DNA of 64,000 nucleotides from Rhodoplanes sp. Z2-YC6860 (GTDB lineage Bacteria > Pseudomonadota > Alphaproteobacteria > Rhizobiales > Xanthobacteraceae), in contig NZ_CP007440.1 of assembly GCF_001579845.1 (NCBI RefSeq), positions 1,802,001-1,866,000 on the forward strand, given 5' to 3'. Numbering within the stretch: position 1 is the stretch's first letter; every line of letters begins with the position of its first letter. The position numbers and the translations under genes were made by a program. The notes under the pieces were generated by a model. That model saw nothing but the letters and a program-made list of their open reading frames with translations, had not been told where the DNA came from and did no database searches. Below are positions 44,302-53,010 of this stretch, piece after piece.

Positions 44302-44446
44302 GGTCTGGCCCTCGGACATGCGAGGCGACCGTAGCCGGGCGTTCCGTTGCAAAAGGTTGCGGACGCGGACGTTTCGGCTGGAACGGTGCAGGAAGCGTAA
44401 AGACGCTGCCGCATCTTTTTCACATCGAAAACCTGGCTAAATTCGC

Positions 44447-45340
44447 TCAGGCCGACTTCGCCGTTCGCGCTGCCGTGGTGATCTTCACGGACTCATCGAA
44501 GGATTGTACCGACTTCATCAGGCCCAACCGGACGAGCTGCCCGCTGCCTTCGAATTTCATCGAGGCTTCGGTCGACAGATTGGTTGATTCGTCGATGGCG
44601 AGCTCGCCTCCGACACGGCCGCGGAAGTCGCTGAGGAAATCGAAGCGCAGCAGCGCGCCCATCATGTTGGCGATGACCACCGGCGTGATGTGTCCCGTGC
44701 CGCGCAGATACTGCATGCCGTTCTGCCAGCGCACCAACGGCACGCGGCTCAGCACCGGCGAGCGGTCGCCGCTCATCAGCCGGCCGCGCAGGCCGCCGTA
44801 GATCTCGAAATGCGGGCAGACGTCGGTGCGCAGCAGCTGATACGGCGCGCTGTCGAAATATCCGCAGGTGGCGGTGAGCGGCATGCCCGGACGATGCACC
44901 GCATCGCGGAGCGGGCCCGTCGCGTACATGTCGAGCGAGACGCAGGCCAGCGCCTGCGCGCCGATATGATTGAGGTAGCGGCAGAACAGCGGCAGCTCGA
45001 GCTCTTCGTAATGCGGATAGACAAGCAGCTCGCTGCTGTCGACCGTGACCGTCCAATGCCCCGCGCCATGGGCGTCCAGCAGCGTGTTGAGCCAGGCGAG
45101 GCTGTCGTCGCCGGTCGCCTTGAAGACGTGCACGTCGGACGCCGCCGTGAGGTGCTCGAGCGTGCCGTCGGTCGAGCCCAAGTCCGCGACGAAGAAGCGG
45201 CTGACGCCGATCTGACGATAATGGTCCAGCACCGACTGCAGCCGCAGCGCGTCGTTCCAGGTGACCAGAAAGGCCCTGACCTCGTCGCGGTTGTCCGGGA
45301 TCGGACGCCCATCAATGCGAGTCAATTCCCCGTCAGCCAT
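44447..45340 (-). CDS. GT2-like glycosyltransferase
   Basis: A 297-residue protein of the GT-A fold. EVRAFLVTWNDALRLQSVLD followed by HYRQIGVSRFFVADLGSTDG is the typical Glyco_tranf_2_4-like start, and WTVTVDSSELLVYPHYEEL takes the place of the DxD loop (DSSE). A middle segment ALACVSLDMYATGPLRDA and a C-terminal RFDFLSDFRGRVGGELAIDE follow. The acceptor and sugar are unknown. There are no membrane helices, so it is cytosolic or peripheral. Confidence 0.8.
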   Translation of the reverse strand: MADGELTRIDGRPIPDNRDEVRAFLVTWNDALRLQSVLDHYRQIGVSRFFVADLGSTDGTLEHLTAASDVHVFKATGDDSLAWLNTLLDAHGAGHWTVTVDSSELLVYPHYEELELPLFCRYLNHIGAQALACVSLDMYATGPLRDAVHRPGMPLTATCGYFDSAPYQLLRTDVCPHFEIYGGLRGRLMSGDRSPVLSRVPLVRWQNGMQYLRGTGHITPVVIANMMGALLRFDFLSDFRGRVGGELAIDESTNLSTEASMKFEGSGQLVRLGLMKSVQSFDESVKITTAARTAKSA

Positions 45341-45432
45341 CGAAGCTCCTTGCCGCTGCGCGCGTCTTGATCCATGGAGTCTACGTGATTCGCGGCCTTT
45401 GCAGGCGCGACGGCAAACAAAAGAGGCGATCC

Positions 45433-45837
45433 GTGGAGCTCGAGAAACTCAAAGCCGGCCTCGAAGGCCATGCCGAGATCGTGGTCGGCGACGAGCACAC
45501 CGCGCCGCGCATCGGCTCGGGGCGGGTTCGCGTGCTGGCGACGCCGGTGATGATCAACCTCATGGAGGCCGCGGCGCTCGACGCCTGCGAGAACCTCATC
45601 CCCGAGGGCCATCAGAGTCTCGGCACCCGACTCGACGTGCGCCACATCGCGGCGACGCCGGTCGGCATGCGGGTGCGCGCCACCGCGCGGCTTCTGTCGG
45701 TCGACGGCCGCACGCTGGAGTTTCACGTCGAGGCGCACGACGAGAAGGACCTGATCGGCGACGGCACGCACACGCGTCTCGTGGTCAATGTGGCGCGCTT
45801 CGATCAGCGCGTGCAGGCCAAGCTCACGCGAAGCTGA
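45433..45837 (+). CDS. FlK-like thioesterase family protein
   Basis: A 134-residue hotdog thioesterase from GTG 45433 with AAGAGG at good spacing. The motif TAPRIGSGRVRVLATPVMIN is characteristic of the fluoroacetyl-CoA thioesterase (FlK) family. MEAAALDACEN and LDVRHIAATPVGMRVRATAR follow, and THTRLVVNVARF ends the domain. FlK itself protects against fluoroacetate; most relatives act on other acyl-CoAs. Nothing nearby points to fluorinated compounds. Confidence 0.85.
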   Translation: MELEKLKAGLEGHAEIVVGDEHTAPRIGSGRVRVLATPVMINLMEAAALDACENLIPEGHQSLGTRLDVRHIAATPVGMRVRATARLLSVDGRTLEFHVEAHDEKDLIGDGTHTRLVVNVARFDQRVQAKLTRS

Positions 45838-45943
45838 GACCAGCTGCGGCGGTGCGCCCGGTGTCCCGGGCCTGGCGGATTGGGCATAATGCGTCCGGAT
45901 AAGATGCCGGATGCGCAACATCCGGCCGAGGGAGGAGAGGGCG

Positions 45944-46918
45944 ATGATGGGCCGTACCGCGCTGGCGATTCTCTGCGCTTGCAGTTTGATGGCGTCTGCG
46001 ACAGGTGACGCGCTTGCGGCATTCCCGGATCGGCCGATCCGCTTCATCCTCTCGCATCCGCCGGGCGGCAGCGCCGACGTGATCGCGCGGCTGATGCAGC
46101 CCAAGCTCGAAAAGCTGCTCGGCCAGCCGCTGATCATCGAGAACCGCGCCGGCGCCGGCGGTGTGATCGCCATGGATGCGCTGTCGAAGTCCAAGCCCGA
46201 CGGCTACACCATCGGGCTCGGCGCCTCCGGCGCGCTCGCGACCTCGATCGCGCTGGGCGATCCGGTGTCCTACGACCCGGTGAAGGACTTCACGCCGATC
46301 GCCGCGGTCTCGGCGCAGCCGTTCATCCTGGCGGCGCCGGACAGCTTCGCCGGCAAGACCGTCGCCGACGTGATCGCGATGGAGAAGCGTGGCGAGCCGA
46401 AGCTCACCATGGGTCATGGCGGCGCGATCATGCATCTCACCGCGGCGCTCTTTAACTATGCGGCGAAGCTCAACATCACGCTCGTCACCTACAAGGGCAC
46501 CGGGCCTGTGGTGACTGATCTTTTGGGTGCGCACATTCCGCTCGGCATCATCGACATGCCGTCCGGCGAATCCGCGCTCAACGCCGGCAAGATCAAGCCG
46601 ATCGCAATCTCGTCGCTGGAGCGCTACGATGTGTTGCCGAACGTGCCGACCTTCGCGGAGTCCGGTCTCAAGGATTTCGAGGCGGTCGGCTGGCTCGGCG
46701 TGGTGGCGCCGGCAGGTCTTGCGCCGGATGTGCTCGCCACGCTGAACAAGGCGTTCGCCACGGTGCTGCGCGATCCGGAGGTGCTGGCGCGCTTCCGCTC
46801 GTTCAGCAGCCGGCCGATGACCACCGATCCCAAGGAGTTCGGCGCCTTCATCACGAGCGAGATCAGGAAGTGGACCGCAGTGGTCGAGGCGGCGAACCTG
46901 CGGCAGAAGAGTCAGTAA
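45944..46918 (+). CDS. Tripartite tricarboxylate transporter substrate-binding protein (TctC/Bug)
   Basis: A 324-residue periplasmic binding protein with a signal peptide (MGRTALAILCACSLMASATG). FPDRPIRFILSHPPGGSADV and IENRAGAGGVIAMDALSKSK are the Bug-family hallmarks, and the ligand-binding segment PFILAAPDSFAGKTVADVI follows. The ATG at 45944 has GGGAGGAGA upstream. No TctA/TctB membrane genes are adjacent; a cupin gene follows 16 bp later and an MFS transporter lies on the other strand. The substrate is probably an organic or aromatic acid, an inference from the catabolic neighbours. Confidence 0.93.
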   Translation: MMGRTALAILCACSLMASATGDALAAFPDRPIRFILSHPPGGSADVIARLMQPKLEKLLGQPLIIENRAGAGGVIAMDALSKSKPDGYTIGLGASGALATSIALGDPVSYDPVKDFTPIAAVSAQPFILAAPDSFAGKTVADVIAMEKRGEPKLTMGHGGAIMHLTAALFNYAAKLNITLVTYKGTGPVVTDLLGAHIPLGIIDMPSGESALNAGKIKPIAISSLERYDVLPNVPTFAESGLKDFEAVGWLGVVAPAGLAPDVLATLNKAFATVLRDPEVLARFRSFSSRPMTTDPKEFGAFITSEIRKWTAVVEAANLRQKSQ

Positions 46919-46934
46919 CAGGCGGAGTTTAACC

Positions 46935-47291
46935 GTGCCCGTGGTTGTTCACGACGACGTATCGTTCGATCCGTTCAACGCCGGCGCGACCTATCAGACC
47001 GTGGTGGGGGACGCCGCAGGCTCGACGCCGTTCCGCCTCGGCATCCAGACCTCGTCGCCGGGCTATCGCACGCCGCTGCACTCGCATCCCTACATGGAGG
47101 CGCTCACCGTCGTCGAAGGCGAGGGCGAGGCCTGGATGGAGGGAGTCGAGGTGTTTCCGATCAAGCCGGGCATGACCTTGGTGTTTCCGGCACACGTGCG
47201 GCACTGGTTCCGCGCGCTCGGCACGCGGCCGCTCAAGACCTACGGCATCCACGCCTCGCCGCACCGCGTCGTGATCGAGCACGAGGAGTGA
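46935..47291 (+). CDS. Cupin domain protein
   Basis: A 118-residue single-cupin protein. SSPGYRTPLHSHPYMEALTV and VEGEGEAWMEG are cupin motif 1, and GMTLVFPAHVRHWFRALG is motif 2. Two His residues of motif 1, the Glu, and the motif-2 His are all present, so a metal site is likely. It begins 16 bp after the TctC-type gene, in the same transcript, and may be an enzyme or sensor for the imported compound. Confidence 0.9.
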   Translation: MPVVVHDDVSFDPFNAGATYQTVVGDAAGSTPFRLGIQTSSPGYRTPLHSHPYMEALTVVEGEGEAWMEGVEVFPIKPGMTLVFPAHVRHWFRALGTRPLKTYGIHASPHRVVIEHEE

Positions 47292-47302
47292 CGCGTCGGT
47301 TC

Positions 47303-48577
47303 TCAGAACCGGCGCGCCAGCGGAAGCATCACGAATGAGCCGAGGGTCGTTGCGCCGACGAGCACCATGAGGCCGGCATCGAAAGAGCCGGTGCGGGCGA
47401 TCAAGGCCCCCATGACGAGCGGCGAGAACGCCCCGACGATGTTTCCGATGCCGTTGAAGACGCCGACCCCGGACGCGACAGCGCGCGCCGGAAGGATTTG
47501 CAGCGACAGTGCAAACAACGGCGGCAGCGAACAGCCCCAGAAAAAGGCGCTGACGGCGATCAACATCGCTGCGGTGCGGGCATCAGGAACGGCCGAAACC
47601 GCGAACATGCACGCGCCGGCCAGGAACAATCCGCCGAAGCAGATCAGTGCGCGACGGCCGAGCTTGTCCGATAGAATGGCAGCGAGGACTTCGCCCAGGA
47701 ACATCGCGAAGAACGGCAGGAAGGAGAACAGGCTGGTCTGACGCGGATCGAAGCCTCTCGCCTTGATCAGATAGGTCGGCAGCCAGCTGTTCAGACCCCA
47801 GAGGTAAACCAGCGCGGCTGAGTTGAAGATGACGAGCATCCAGAAGCGCCAGTCCCGGCAGAACAGTCCGACCTGGGACAGATAGGAGGATTGCTTGCCG
47901 GCATCGGCTTGAACGGAAACGGGCCCGCCGGGCGGCTGGTCACGGACGAACAGCAGAACCAGTGGAAGAATGACGATCAGATTCAGCACGGCCAGAAAAA
48001 CGAAGGCCGAGCGCCATCCGTAGGTCGTCTCCAGGTAGATCATCAGCGGAAAGCCGATGGCCGACCCCAGCGGGCTGCCGACCATCCAGATCGAGCTGGC
48101 GCGGGCCTGCTCCCGGCGGGGAAACCAGCGCTTCACCAGCGAATTCGTGATCGAGAACTGCGGGCCTTCCGCGATCCCTAGGAAAATACGGCAGCCCAGC
48201 ATCAAGGGAAACGACGAGACCGCGGCCATCACGGCCATGACCACGCCCCAGGCCGCGCTCCCCGCCGCCAGCGTGCGCCGCAGGCCGTAGACGTCGCCGA
48301 TAAAACTCAAGAGCAAGCCCGAACAGCCGTAAGCGAACACGAACGCGGTCATCAGCAGACCGAGCAGAGTCGGATTGAAGCCGGTCCCCATCGCATTCTG
48401 GAAGTCGGTGTTGGTGAACAGCACGGCCACGCTGATGCGATCGAAGAACGCCGACAGCACCGCGAGGAACAGGACGAAAGCGATCGCCCAACGGAGCCGC
48501 GTTGCCGGCCGCTCCGTTTCATCCGAAGCCGCTGGGGCGGTAGCCGGTGCGTTTGCTGCCAGATCTTGTGTGGCCAT
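47303..48577 (-). CDS. MFS transporter (anion:cation symporter type)
   Basis: A 424-residue transporter with twelve helices. The start RLRWAIAFVLFLAVLSAFFD and RISVAVLF, the SPLGSAIGFPLMIYL segment and GIAEGPQFSITNSLVKRWF are typical of the ACS group, which imports organic and aromatic acids such as phthalate or hydroxyphenylacetate. It is followed on the same strand by the HpaB-type gene at 48654 (HpaB is upstream in transcription), so the two are probably co-transcribed. The cargo is inferred to be the monooxygenase substrate. Confidence 0.88.
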   Translation of the reverse strand: MATQDLAANAPATAPAASDETERPATRLRWAIAFVLFLAVLSAFFDRISVAVLFTNTDFQNAMGTGFNPTLLGLLMTAFVFAYGCSGLLLSFIGDVYGLRRTLAAGSAAWGVVMAVMAAVSSFPLMLGCRIFLGIAEGPQFSITNSLVKRWFPRREQARASSIWMVGSPLGSAIGFPLMIYLETTYGWRSAFVFLAVLNLIVILPLVLLFVRDQPPGGPVSVQADAGKQSSYLSQVGLFCRDWRFWMLVIFNSAALVYLWGLNSWLPTYLIKARGFDPRQTSLFSFLPFFAMFLGEVLAAILSDKLGRRALICFGGLFLAGACMFAVSAVPDARTAAMLIAVSAFFWGCSLPPLFALSLQILPARAVASGVGVFNGIGNIVGAFSPLVMGALIARTGSFDAGLMVLVGATTLGSFVMLPLARRF

Positions 48578-48653
48578 GTGCTCTCTCCATCGAAGATGGA
48601 CGCGAGACAGGAGCCGCCGCCTGCTCTTGTCTCGCGCGCCGGTCCGGGTTGCG

Positions 48654-50135
48654 TCAGTCGGTCGGAAGCGCGAGCGCGGTATCGACCAGCGCGCTGGCGC
48701 GGGCGAAGTCGTACGAGCGGTACATGTTGGTTTTCACCAGATACGAGGCGCCGCCGTAGAACTTTTCATATTGCTGGTGACGGTTCGCGAATTCCGTCCC
48801 GATGAAGTCCCAGGCGAGCCGCATCAGGCGGACGCGATCGCGGGCGTTCATCTTTCCGGACACGAAGTAGCGGTTGATGATCGGCGCCGCCTCCGGATTT
48901 TCGAAGTCCTTCTTGGACGACGGCAGCGTGATCATGCCCGCGCCCGTCAGCTCGCGCACGATATCGATCATGTGCGGGTTGATCTGCGATTGCAGCGCCA
49001 TGACGGCGTAAAGCGCCGCCCTCGAGGGCCACATGATGCCATCTTCGTCGACCGGCCCGATCGCCTCGTGCGAGTACAGCATGTTCTCGACGAGCGACGC
49101 ATAGGCGGCGAGCTCGCCCATCTCGACCTGCACGGGAGGAGCCGCATCGTTGCCGGTGGCCTCGTTCATGCGCTTGGCGAGACCCAGCAGGAACCGCAGC
49201 TTGGTGGCGAAGCGGGACTGCGCCTGGTGATTGCCGTACAAATGCGACGGCGTCTGCCACCACTGGCCGAAGCACAGTTCGGGATTGCGGTAGATGAACA
49301 CGTGCTCCCACGGCACATGAACGTCATCGAGCACGACGAAGCAGTCGGTCTCGTCGAAGCGGCTGGTCAGCGGATAGTCTTCGGCGTTGGTCGCCAGCAT
49401 CGGGAAAGCGCGGCGTGAAAAAAGCTTCAGCCCCGGCGCGTCGATCGGGATCACGCAACTGATGGCGTAGGCCTCATCGCCGGCGCGCAACGGCGTGATG
49501 CAGCTGATCTGAACATAATCCGCGAAGACGGCGCCGGTCGCGAGCTGCTGTCCGCCTTTGACGACGATGCCGGAGTCGGTCTCCTTGACCACGCCCGCAT
49601 ACAGCGTCGGATCGCTCTGTTGGTGGGCGGGTTTGCTGCGGTCGATCTGCGGCGGCACGATCGCGTACACGACGTATTTGTGATTGTCGCGGATGTGCTT
49701 GTAGAAATTCACCACGTTCTCGGCATAACCGGCGCCGCCGCGCGCGAAGAATTGCGGCTTGGCCGCGAAGCCTGCGAAGAAATTCGAGACGTGATCGGGT
49801 GTGCGGCCCATGAGCCCGTAGGTCTGCTCGGCCCAGCCCTCCGCCGCGATGCGCTTGGCGCGAAGATCGGCATGGGTGTGCGGGATCTGGAAGCACCGCC
49901 ACACCGGGCCGCCGGTGTCGGGCGACGTGTAGGTCATCCGCTCGCGGTTCTCCGGCGCGGCGGCATAGTCGAACAGCCGCGCATAGGTGCGCGCGCTGCC
50001 GGCGAAAGCCGGATGCGACGTCGGATCGCTGACGCGTTCGCCATCGACGAAGATGGTTCGCTTGCTGCGCTTCAGATCGGCCAGGAAACTTTCCCCGCTG
50101 CGCAGGGGCGTCGCTTTCGTTGCCGCGGTGCTCAT
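48654..50135 (-). CDS. HpaB-type FADH2-dependent monooxygenase, large subunit
   Basis: A 493-residue protein of the 4-hydroxyphenylacetate 3-monooxygenase/4-hydroxybutyryl-CoA dehydratase fold. VWRCFQIPHTHADLRAKRIA and KPQFFARGGAGYAENVVNFY are in the N-terminal part. TGAVFADYVQISCITPLRAG and LDDVHVPWEHVFIYRNPELC are conserved core segments. It needs reduced flavin, which the HpaC-type gene at 50923-51447 can supply. A MarR regulator is divergent, 204 bp away, with a matching operator. The true phenolic substrate is not readable. Confidence 0.92.
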   Translation of the reverse strand: MSTAATKATPLRSGESFLADLKRSKRTIFVDGERVSDPTSHPAFAGSARTYARLFDYAAAPENRERMTYTSPDTGGPVWRCFQIPHTHADLRAKRIAAEGWAEQTYGLMGRTPDHVSNFFAGFAAKPQFFARGGAGYAENVVNFYKHIRDNHKYVVYAIVPPQIDRSKPAHQQSDPTLYAGVVKETDSGIVVKGGQQLATGAVFADYVQISCITPLRAGDEAYAISCVIPIDAPGLKLFSRRAFPMLATNAEDYPLTSRFDETDCFVVLDDVHVPWEHVFIYRNPELCFGQWWQTPSHLYGNHQAQSRFATKLRFLLGLAKRMNEATGNDAAPPVQVEMGELAAYASLVENMLYSHEAIGPVDEDGIMWPSRAALYAVMALQSQINPHMIDIVRELTGAGMITLPSSKKDFENPEAAPIINRYFVSGKMNARDRVRLMRLAWDFIGTEFANRHQQYEKFYGGASYLVKTNMYRSYDFARASALVDTALALPTD

Positions 50136-50188
50136 GGCGTTTCTCCCTTTGAGCTGACTGCACTGAACTTGTGTCGGTCGGATCAGAT

Positions 50189-50216
50189 AATTACGTAATT
50201 TACGTACAAGATGTAC
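50189..50216. promoter_or_regulatory. MarR operator region between hpaB-type gene and marR
   Basis: GTACA-AGA-TGTAC (50204-50216) is a perfect 5-3-5 inverted repeat. The 12-bp palindrome AATTACGTAATT lies just before it (50189-50200). The first motif recurs upstream of the flavin reductase gene at 51523. Confidence 0.75.
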
Positions 50217-50339
50217 CTATATGATGAACGTGTCAACGGGATAGAACTGTGGTAATTTCAGCAGGGTGCGCTGCAAAAATCGGCAGTGGCGGGTGTTGCG
50301 GCGCGGCCGCGTGTGCGCTTCAAAAGGAAGAAAGCACCA

Positions 50340-51038
50340 ATGAATTCGAAGGTTTACCGGCCCCCTTCATCGATCAGCCGCAAGGAATTCGTCGTGGACG
50401 GTTCTGACGCCGCCTTTCGACGAAGCATTTATGCGCTGGTGCACTCCGTGAGCCGGCTGCTGTTATGCCGCGATGCCTTCGGGCGCGAACTCGACCTCAC
50501 TCCGAGCCAGTTTGCGGTGCTCATGGGCGTCGCGCACGGCCAGGGCGAAGACGGCATCACGATCCGCGAACTCGCCGAGGACGTCGGGCTGGCGCGAACT
50601 CATGTCACGACGGAAGTCGGCCGCCTCGAGGGCGAAGGCCTGTTGACCAAAAATCCGAGCACCATCGACCGGCGGAGCGTTCACGTGACACTGACGCCGA
50701 AGGCGGAGGCCGAAATCGCGCGGGTGACGCCGTTCGTCCGGCTGGTGAACGATGCCCTGTTTCGCGACATCGATTCGAAGTCGCTTGACGTCGCCCAGCG
50801 CGTGGCGCGGCAGCTCATTCTGAATTCGGAAATGGCGTTCGCCGAAATCCGCCGTCACAATCTTCAATCCGCAACGGCTGACGAGCAGTCCCTTGGACAG
50901 GGGCGCCAGGAGCGCACCGCGTCTACCAGCCGTGCAGCCAGGGATCGCTCTCGGGCGGCGCCGCGATCGAACGATCAGCGTGCAGCTGCCGGTAACGGCC
51001 GCCGTGAAAAACCAGCGGATGGGCGTCGTTCTCGGTGA
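50340..51038 (+). CDS. MarR family regulator with an extended basic tail
   Basis: A 232-residue MarR protein from ATG 50340. The HTH is LTPSQFAVLMGVAHGQGEDG, then GLARTHVTTEVGRLEGEGLL and the wing RRSVHVTLTPKAEAEI. The usual MarR length is 140-170; the extra 55 or so residues form a basic low-complexity tail rich in Arg, Ala and Ser (for example SRAARDRSRAAPRSN). This tail overlaps the 3' end of the convergent flavin-reductase gene by 116 bp. The tail is probably read-through of a lost stop codon. The regulator likely controls the HpaB/HpaC pair via the repeated GTACA motif. Confidence 0.88.
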   Translation: MNSKVYRPPSSISRKEFVVDGSDAAFRRSIYALVHSVSRLLLCRDAFGRELDLTPSQFAVLMGVAHGQGEDGITIRELAEDVGLARTHVTTEVGRLEGEGLLTKNPSTIDRRSVHVTLTPKAEAEIARVTPFVRLVNDALFRDIDSKSLDVAQRVARQLILNSEMAFAEIRRHNLQSATADEQSLGQGRQERTASTSRAARDRSRAAPRSNDQRAAAGNGRREKPADGRRSR

Positions 51039-51447
51039 AGGCGGTGACACGGCCGACGATGATCTCGTGATCGCCACCCTCGTGACGCGCATAAGTCTCG
51101 CACTCGAACGTGCATAGTCCGCCGCGCAGAAGCGGCACGCCGTGGGCATTGCGTTGCGGAGCGAGGCCGGTCCACTTCTCGGCGCCGCCCTTCGCAAAGC
51201 GATTGGACAGTTCGGTCTCGTGCTCGGCGAGAATGGTCACGCCGAAATGCGTCGCCTTCTGCCAGAGCGCGAAAGTCTGCGCATTGTTGGCCAGGCTGAA
51301 CAGGACCAGCGGCGGCGCGAGCGATACCGAGTTGAACGAGCTCACGGTCGAACCAAGCAACGTGTCGTCGACGTTGGCGGTCACGACCGCAACCCCGGTC
51401 GCGAACTTGCCCAAGGCATTGCGAAATTGGCGGTCGGTGAAGCTCAT
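50923..51447 (-). CDS. Flavin reductase (HpaC-like), small subunit
   Basis: A 174-residue NAD(P)H:flavin reductase from ATG 51447 (MSFTDRQ). FRNALGKFATGVAVVTAN and STVSSFNSVSLAPPLVLFSL are the hallmark FMN-binding segments, and LRGGLCTFECETYARHEGGD and HEIIVGRV follow. It supplies reduced flavin to the HpaB-type monooxygenase, though it is separated from it by the MarR gene. The MarR motif (51523-51535) lies 75 bp upstream, between a TTGACA and an ACATAA box on the minus strand. Its 3' end overlaps the tail of the MarR gene. Confidence 0.92.
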   Translation of the reverse strand: MSFTDRQFRNALGKFATGVAVVTANVDDTLLGSTVSSFNSVSLAPPLVLFSLANNAQTFALWQKATHFGVTILAEHETELSNRFAKGGAEKWTGLAPQRNAHGVPLLRGGLCTFECETYARHEGGDHEIIVGRVTAFTENDAHPLVFHGGRYRQLHADRSIAAPPESDPWLHGW

Positions 51448-51518
51448 TCTTTCCTCCTGGTAGTCCGCTGGCCGAAGCGAGGTATCATCAAACAGGTCCG
51501 GACGAAAAGATACAGTTT

Positions 51519-51547
51519 TTATGTACAAAATGTATATACTTTGTCAA
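51519..51547 (-). promoter_or_regulatory. Promoter/operator of the flavin reductase gene
   Basis: On the minus strand TTGACA (51542-51547) is 17 bp from ACATAA (51519-51524). The spacer contains GTACA-AAA-TGTAT (51523-51535, plus strand), an imperfect copy of the GTACA-N3-TGTAC repeat found before marR. Confidence 0.75.
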
Positions 51548-51710
51548 CCGGTCCGGCGATGACATGACGCGAACGCGGTCTGGAGGCCCGCCGGCTCTTG
51601 TGGCACTCAACCGACGTGTCTGCTGGAGTCTCGCAGGTCAGCTTTTGATCCATAGATGAAAGCGAAGCGGCAGGCGATATGGCGCTGCAACGTCCTCGAT
51701 AAGGGCAAAA

Positions 51711-52391
51711 ATGACATTCCGCGTCTTGATTATCGGTGGCACGGGACAGGTCGGAGACGCGGTCGTGCGTGCGCTGGTAGCAGAACCGTCCTGTGCTGAA
51801 GTCGTGATGGTCAATCGCCGGACGGTTCCTTCGAACGCCAATTCTTGCGTGCGACAGGTGATCTTGGATACGGCAGATGCCCAGTTTTCAACCGAAGTGG
51901 CCAAGGTTGCGCTGAGCCTGGTCGCGCAAGGCGATCCCGTCTACGGGGCATCCTGCGTTGGCGTCGGCCAAGGCAGCATGAAGTGGGAGGAGCTGAAGGC
52001 TCTCGAAATCGGCGTCGTCGGAGGTTTTGCCCGCGGCTGTCACGCCGGCGGCGTCCGGCGATTTTCCCTGCTCTCCGCAGTGGGGAGTAGTGCCGGCAGC
52101 AGGATCCGTTATGTGCGGGTCATGGGAATGAAAGAAGAAGCGGTCTCTGGGATCGGATTCCAACGCCTCGCGATTTTTCGTCCGGGAATTATCGCAGGCA
52201 ATGCTCACACTCCGGCCTATGTGGCCTGGCTGGGCCGGCTTGTTCCCGGACGTTTTGGCGCGATCGAGCAGGACGATATCGGGCGCGCCTTTGCCGCTGA
52301 ATTCATGAACAGCGGCGCCCCGAACGGGACGTTCTATCTCGAAAATGATGCGATGAGGCAGATGTCTCGCGCCTTGAGCAACCGCGTCTGA
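51711..52391 (+). CDS. NAD(P)-binding Rossmann-fold protein
   Basis: A 226-residue atypical short-chain-dehydrogenase-like protein. RVLIIGGTGQVGDAVVRALV is the dinucleotide-binding motif. FSLLSAVGSSAGSRIRYVRV is the later strand and active-site region, which lacks a clear Tyr-x-x-x-Lys, though YVRVMGMKEE could supply one. GFQRLAIFRPGIIAG is typical of NAD(P)H-binding epimerase-like proteins. The role is unclear; it follows the flavin reductase promoter region in divergent orientation. Confidence 0.8.
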   Translation: MTFRVLIIGGTGQVGDAVVRALVAEPSCAEVVMVNRRTVPSNANSCVRQVILDTADAQFSTEVAKVALSLVAQGDPVYGASCVGVGQGSMKWEELKALEIGVVGGFARGCHAGGVRRFSLLSAVGSSAGSRIRYVRVMGMKEEAVSGIGFQRLAIFRPGIIAGNAHTPAYVAWLGRLVPGRFGAIEQDDIGRAFAAEFMNSGAPNGTFYLENDAMRQMSRALSNRV

Positions 52392-52430
52392 TCTTGCGGC
52401 TGCGTTGCAGGCGACGTCCTTTTGCGCCGG

Positions 52431-52898
52431 TCAGCGCCGCGCTCGCAACCAATGGTCGAGGCTGAGACGCCCTGCGGCTCTGACAAACAAGACAATGATG
52501 CCGCCCATGATCGAGACGTTCTTCCAGAAGTGAATTTCCTGGTTGACGCGTTGCGCCGCGGGCGAACTCCAATAGGCGTGGGAACTGAACGCAGCGACGA
52601 TCGTGAAGATCAGCATGACGATCGTGGTGTATCGCGTCGCGAAACCCAGAATCAGAAAGAGCCCTCCGAAAAATTCGCTCGGGACGGAGATGTAGGCCAT
52701 CCATTCCGGCAGCCCTTTCGGCGGAAAGGTTTTGCCAACTCCGGCAATATTGAAAATCTTGCCCCAGCCGGACTGGAAAAAGATCCAGCCGATCAACACC
52801 CGCCCGACCAGCAGCAGGAAGTCCTGCCAGAGCACGGCCACGCCGTCCGCATAAGACAAAAGGCGATGCGAAGAAGGCGCGCTATCCTGCGAGGTCAT
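52431..52898 (-). CDS. DoxX family membrane protein
   Basis: A 155-residue protein with four helices. LLLVGRVLIGWIFFQSGWGK begins the family, then FGGLFLILGFATRYTTIVML and FSSHAYWSSPAAQRVNQEIH. VSIMGGIIVLFVRAAGRLSL is the final helix and DHW is the conserved end. DoxX-type proteins are linked to redox stress or quinone reactions. It is convergent with the Rossmann-fold gene. Confidence 0.88.
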   Translation of the reverse strand: MTSQDSAPSSHRLLSYADGVAVLWQDFLLLVGRVLIGWIFFQSGWGKIFNIAGVGKTFPPKGLPEWMAYISVPSEFFGGLFLILGFATRYTTIVMLIFTIVAAFSSHAYWSSPAAQRVNQEIHFWKNVSIMGGIIVLFVRAAGRLSLDHWLRARR

Positions 52899-53010
52899 CG
52901 TTCGTCGATCCTGTGTGCGCCGCCCGCGGGGGTCATGTCACAAGATGGACGCGCGCTGTGTCACGATTGAGTGACCATCATCGCGATACCGTCACGGTTG
53001 TTCGCAGCAC

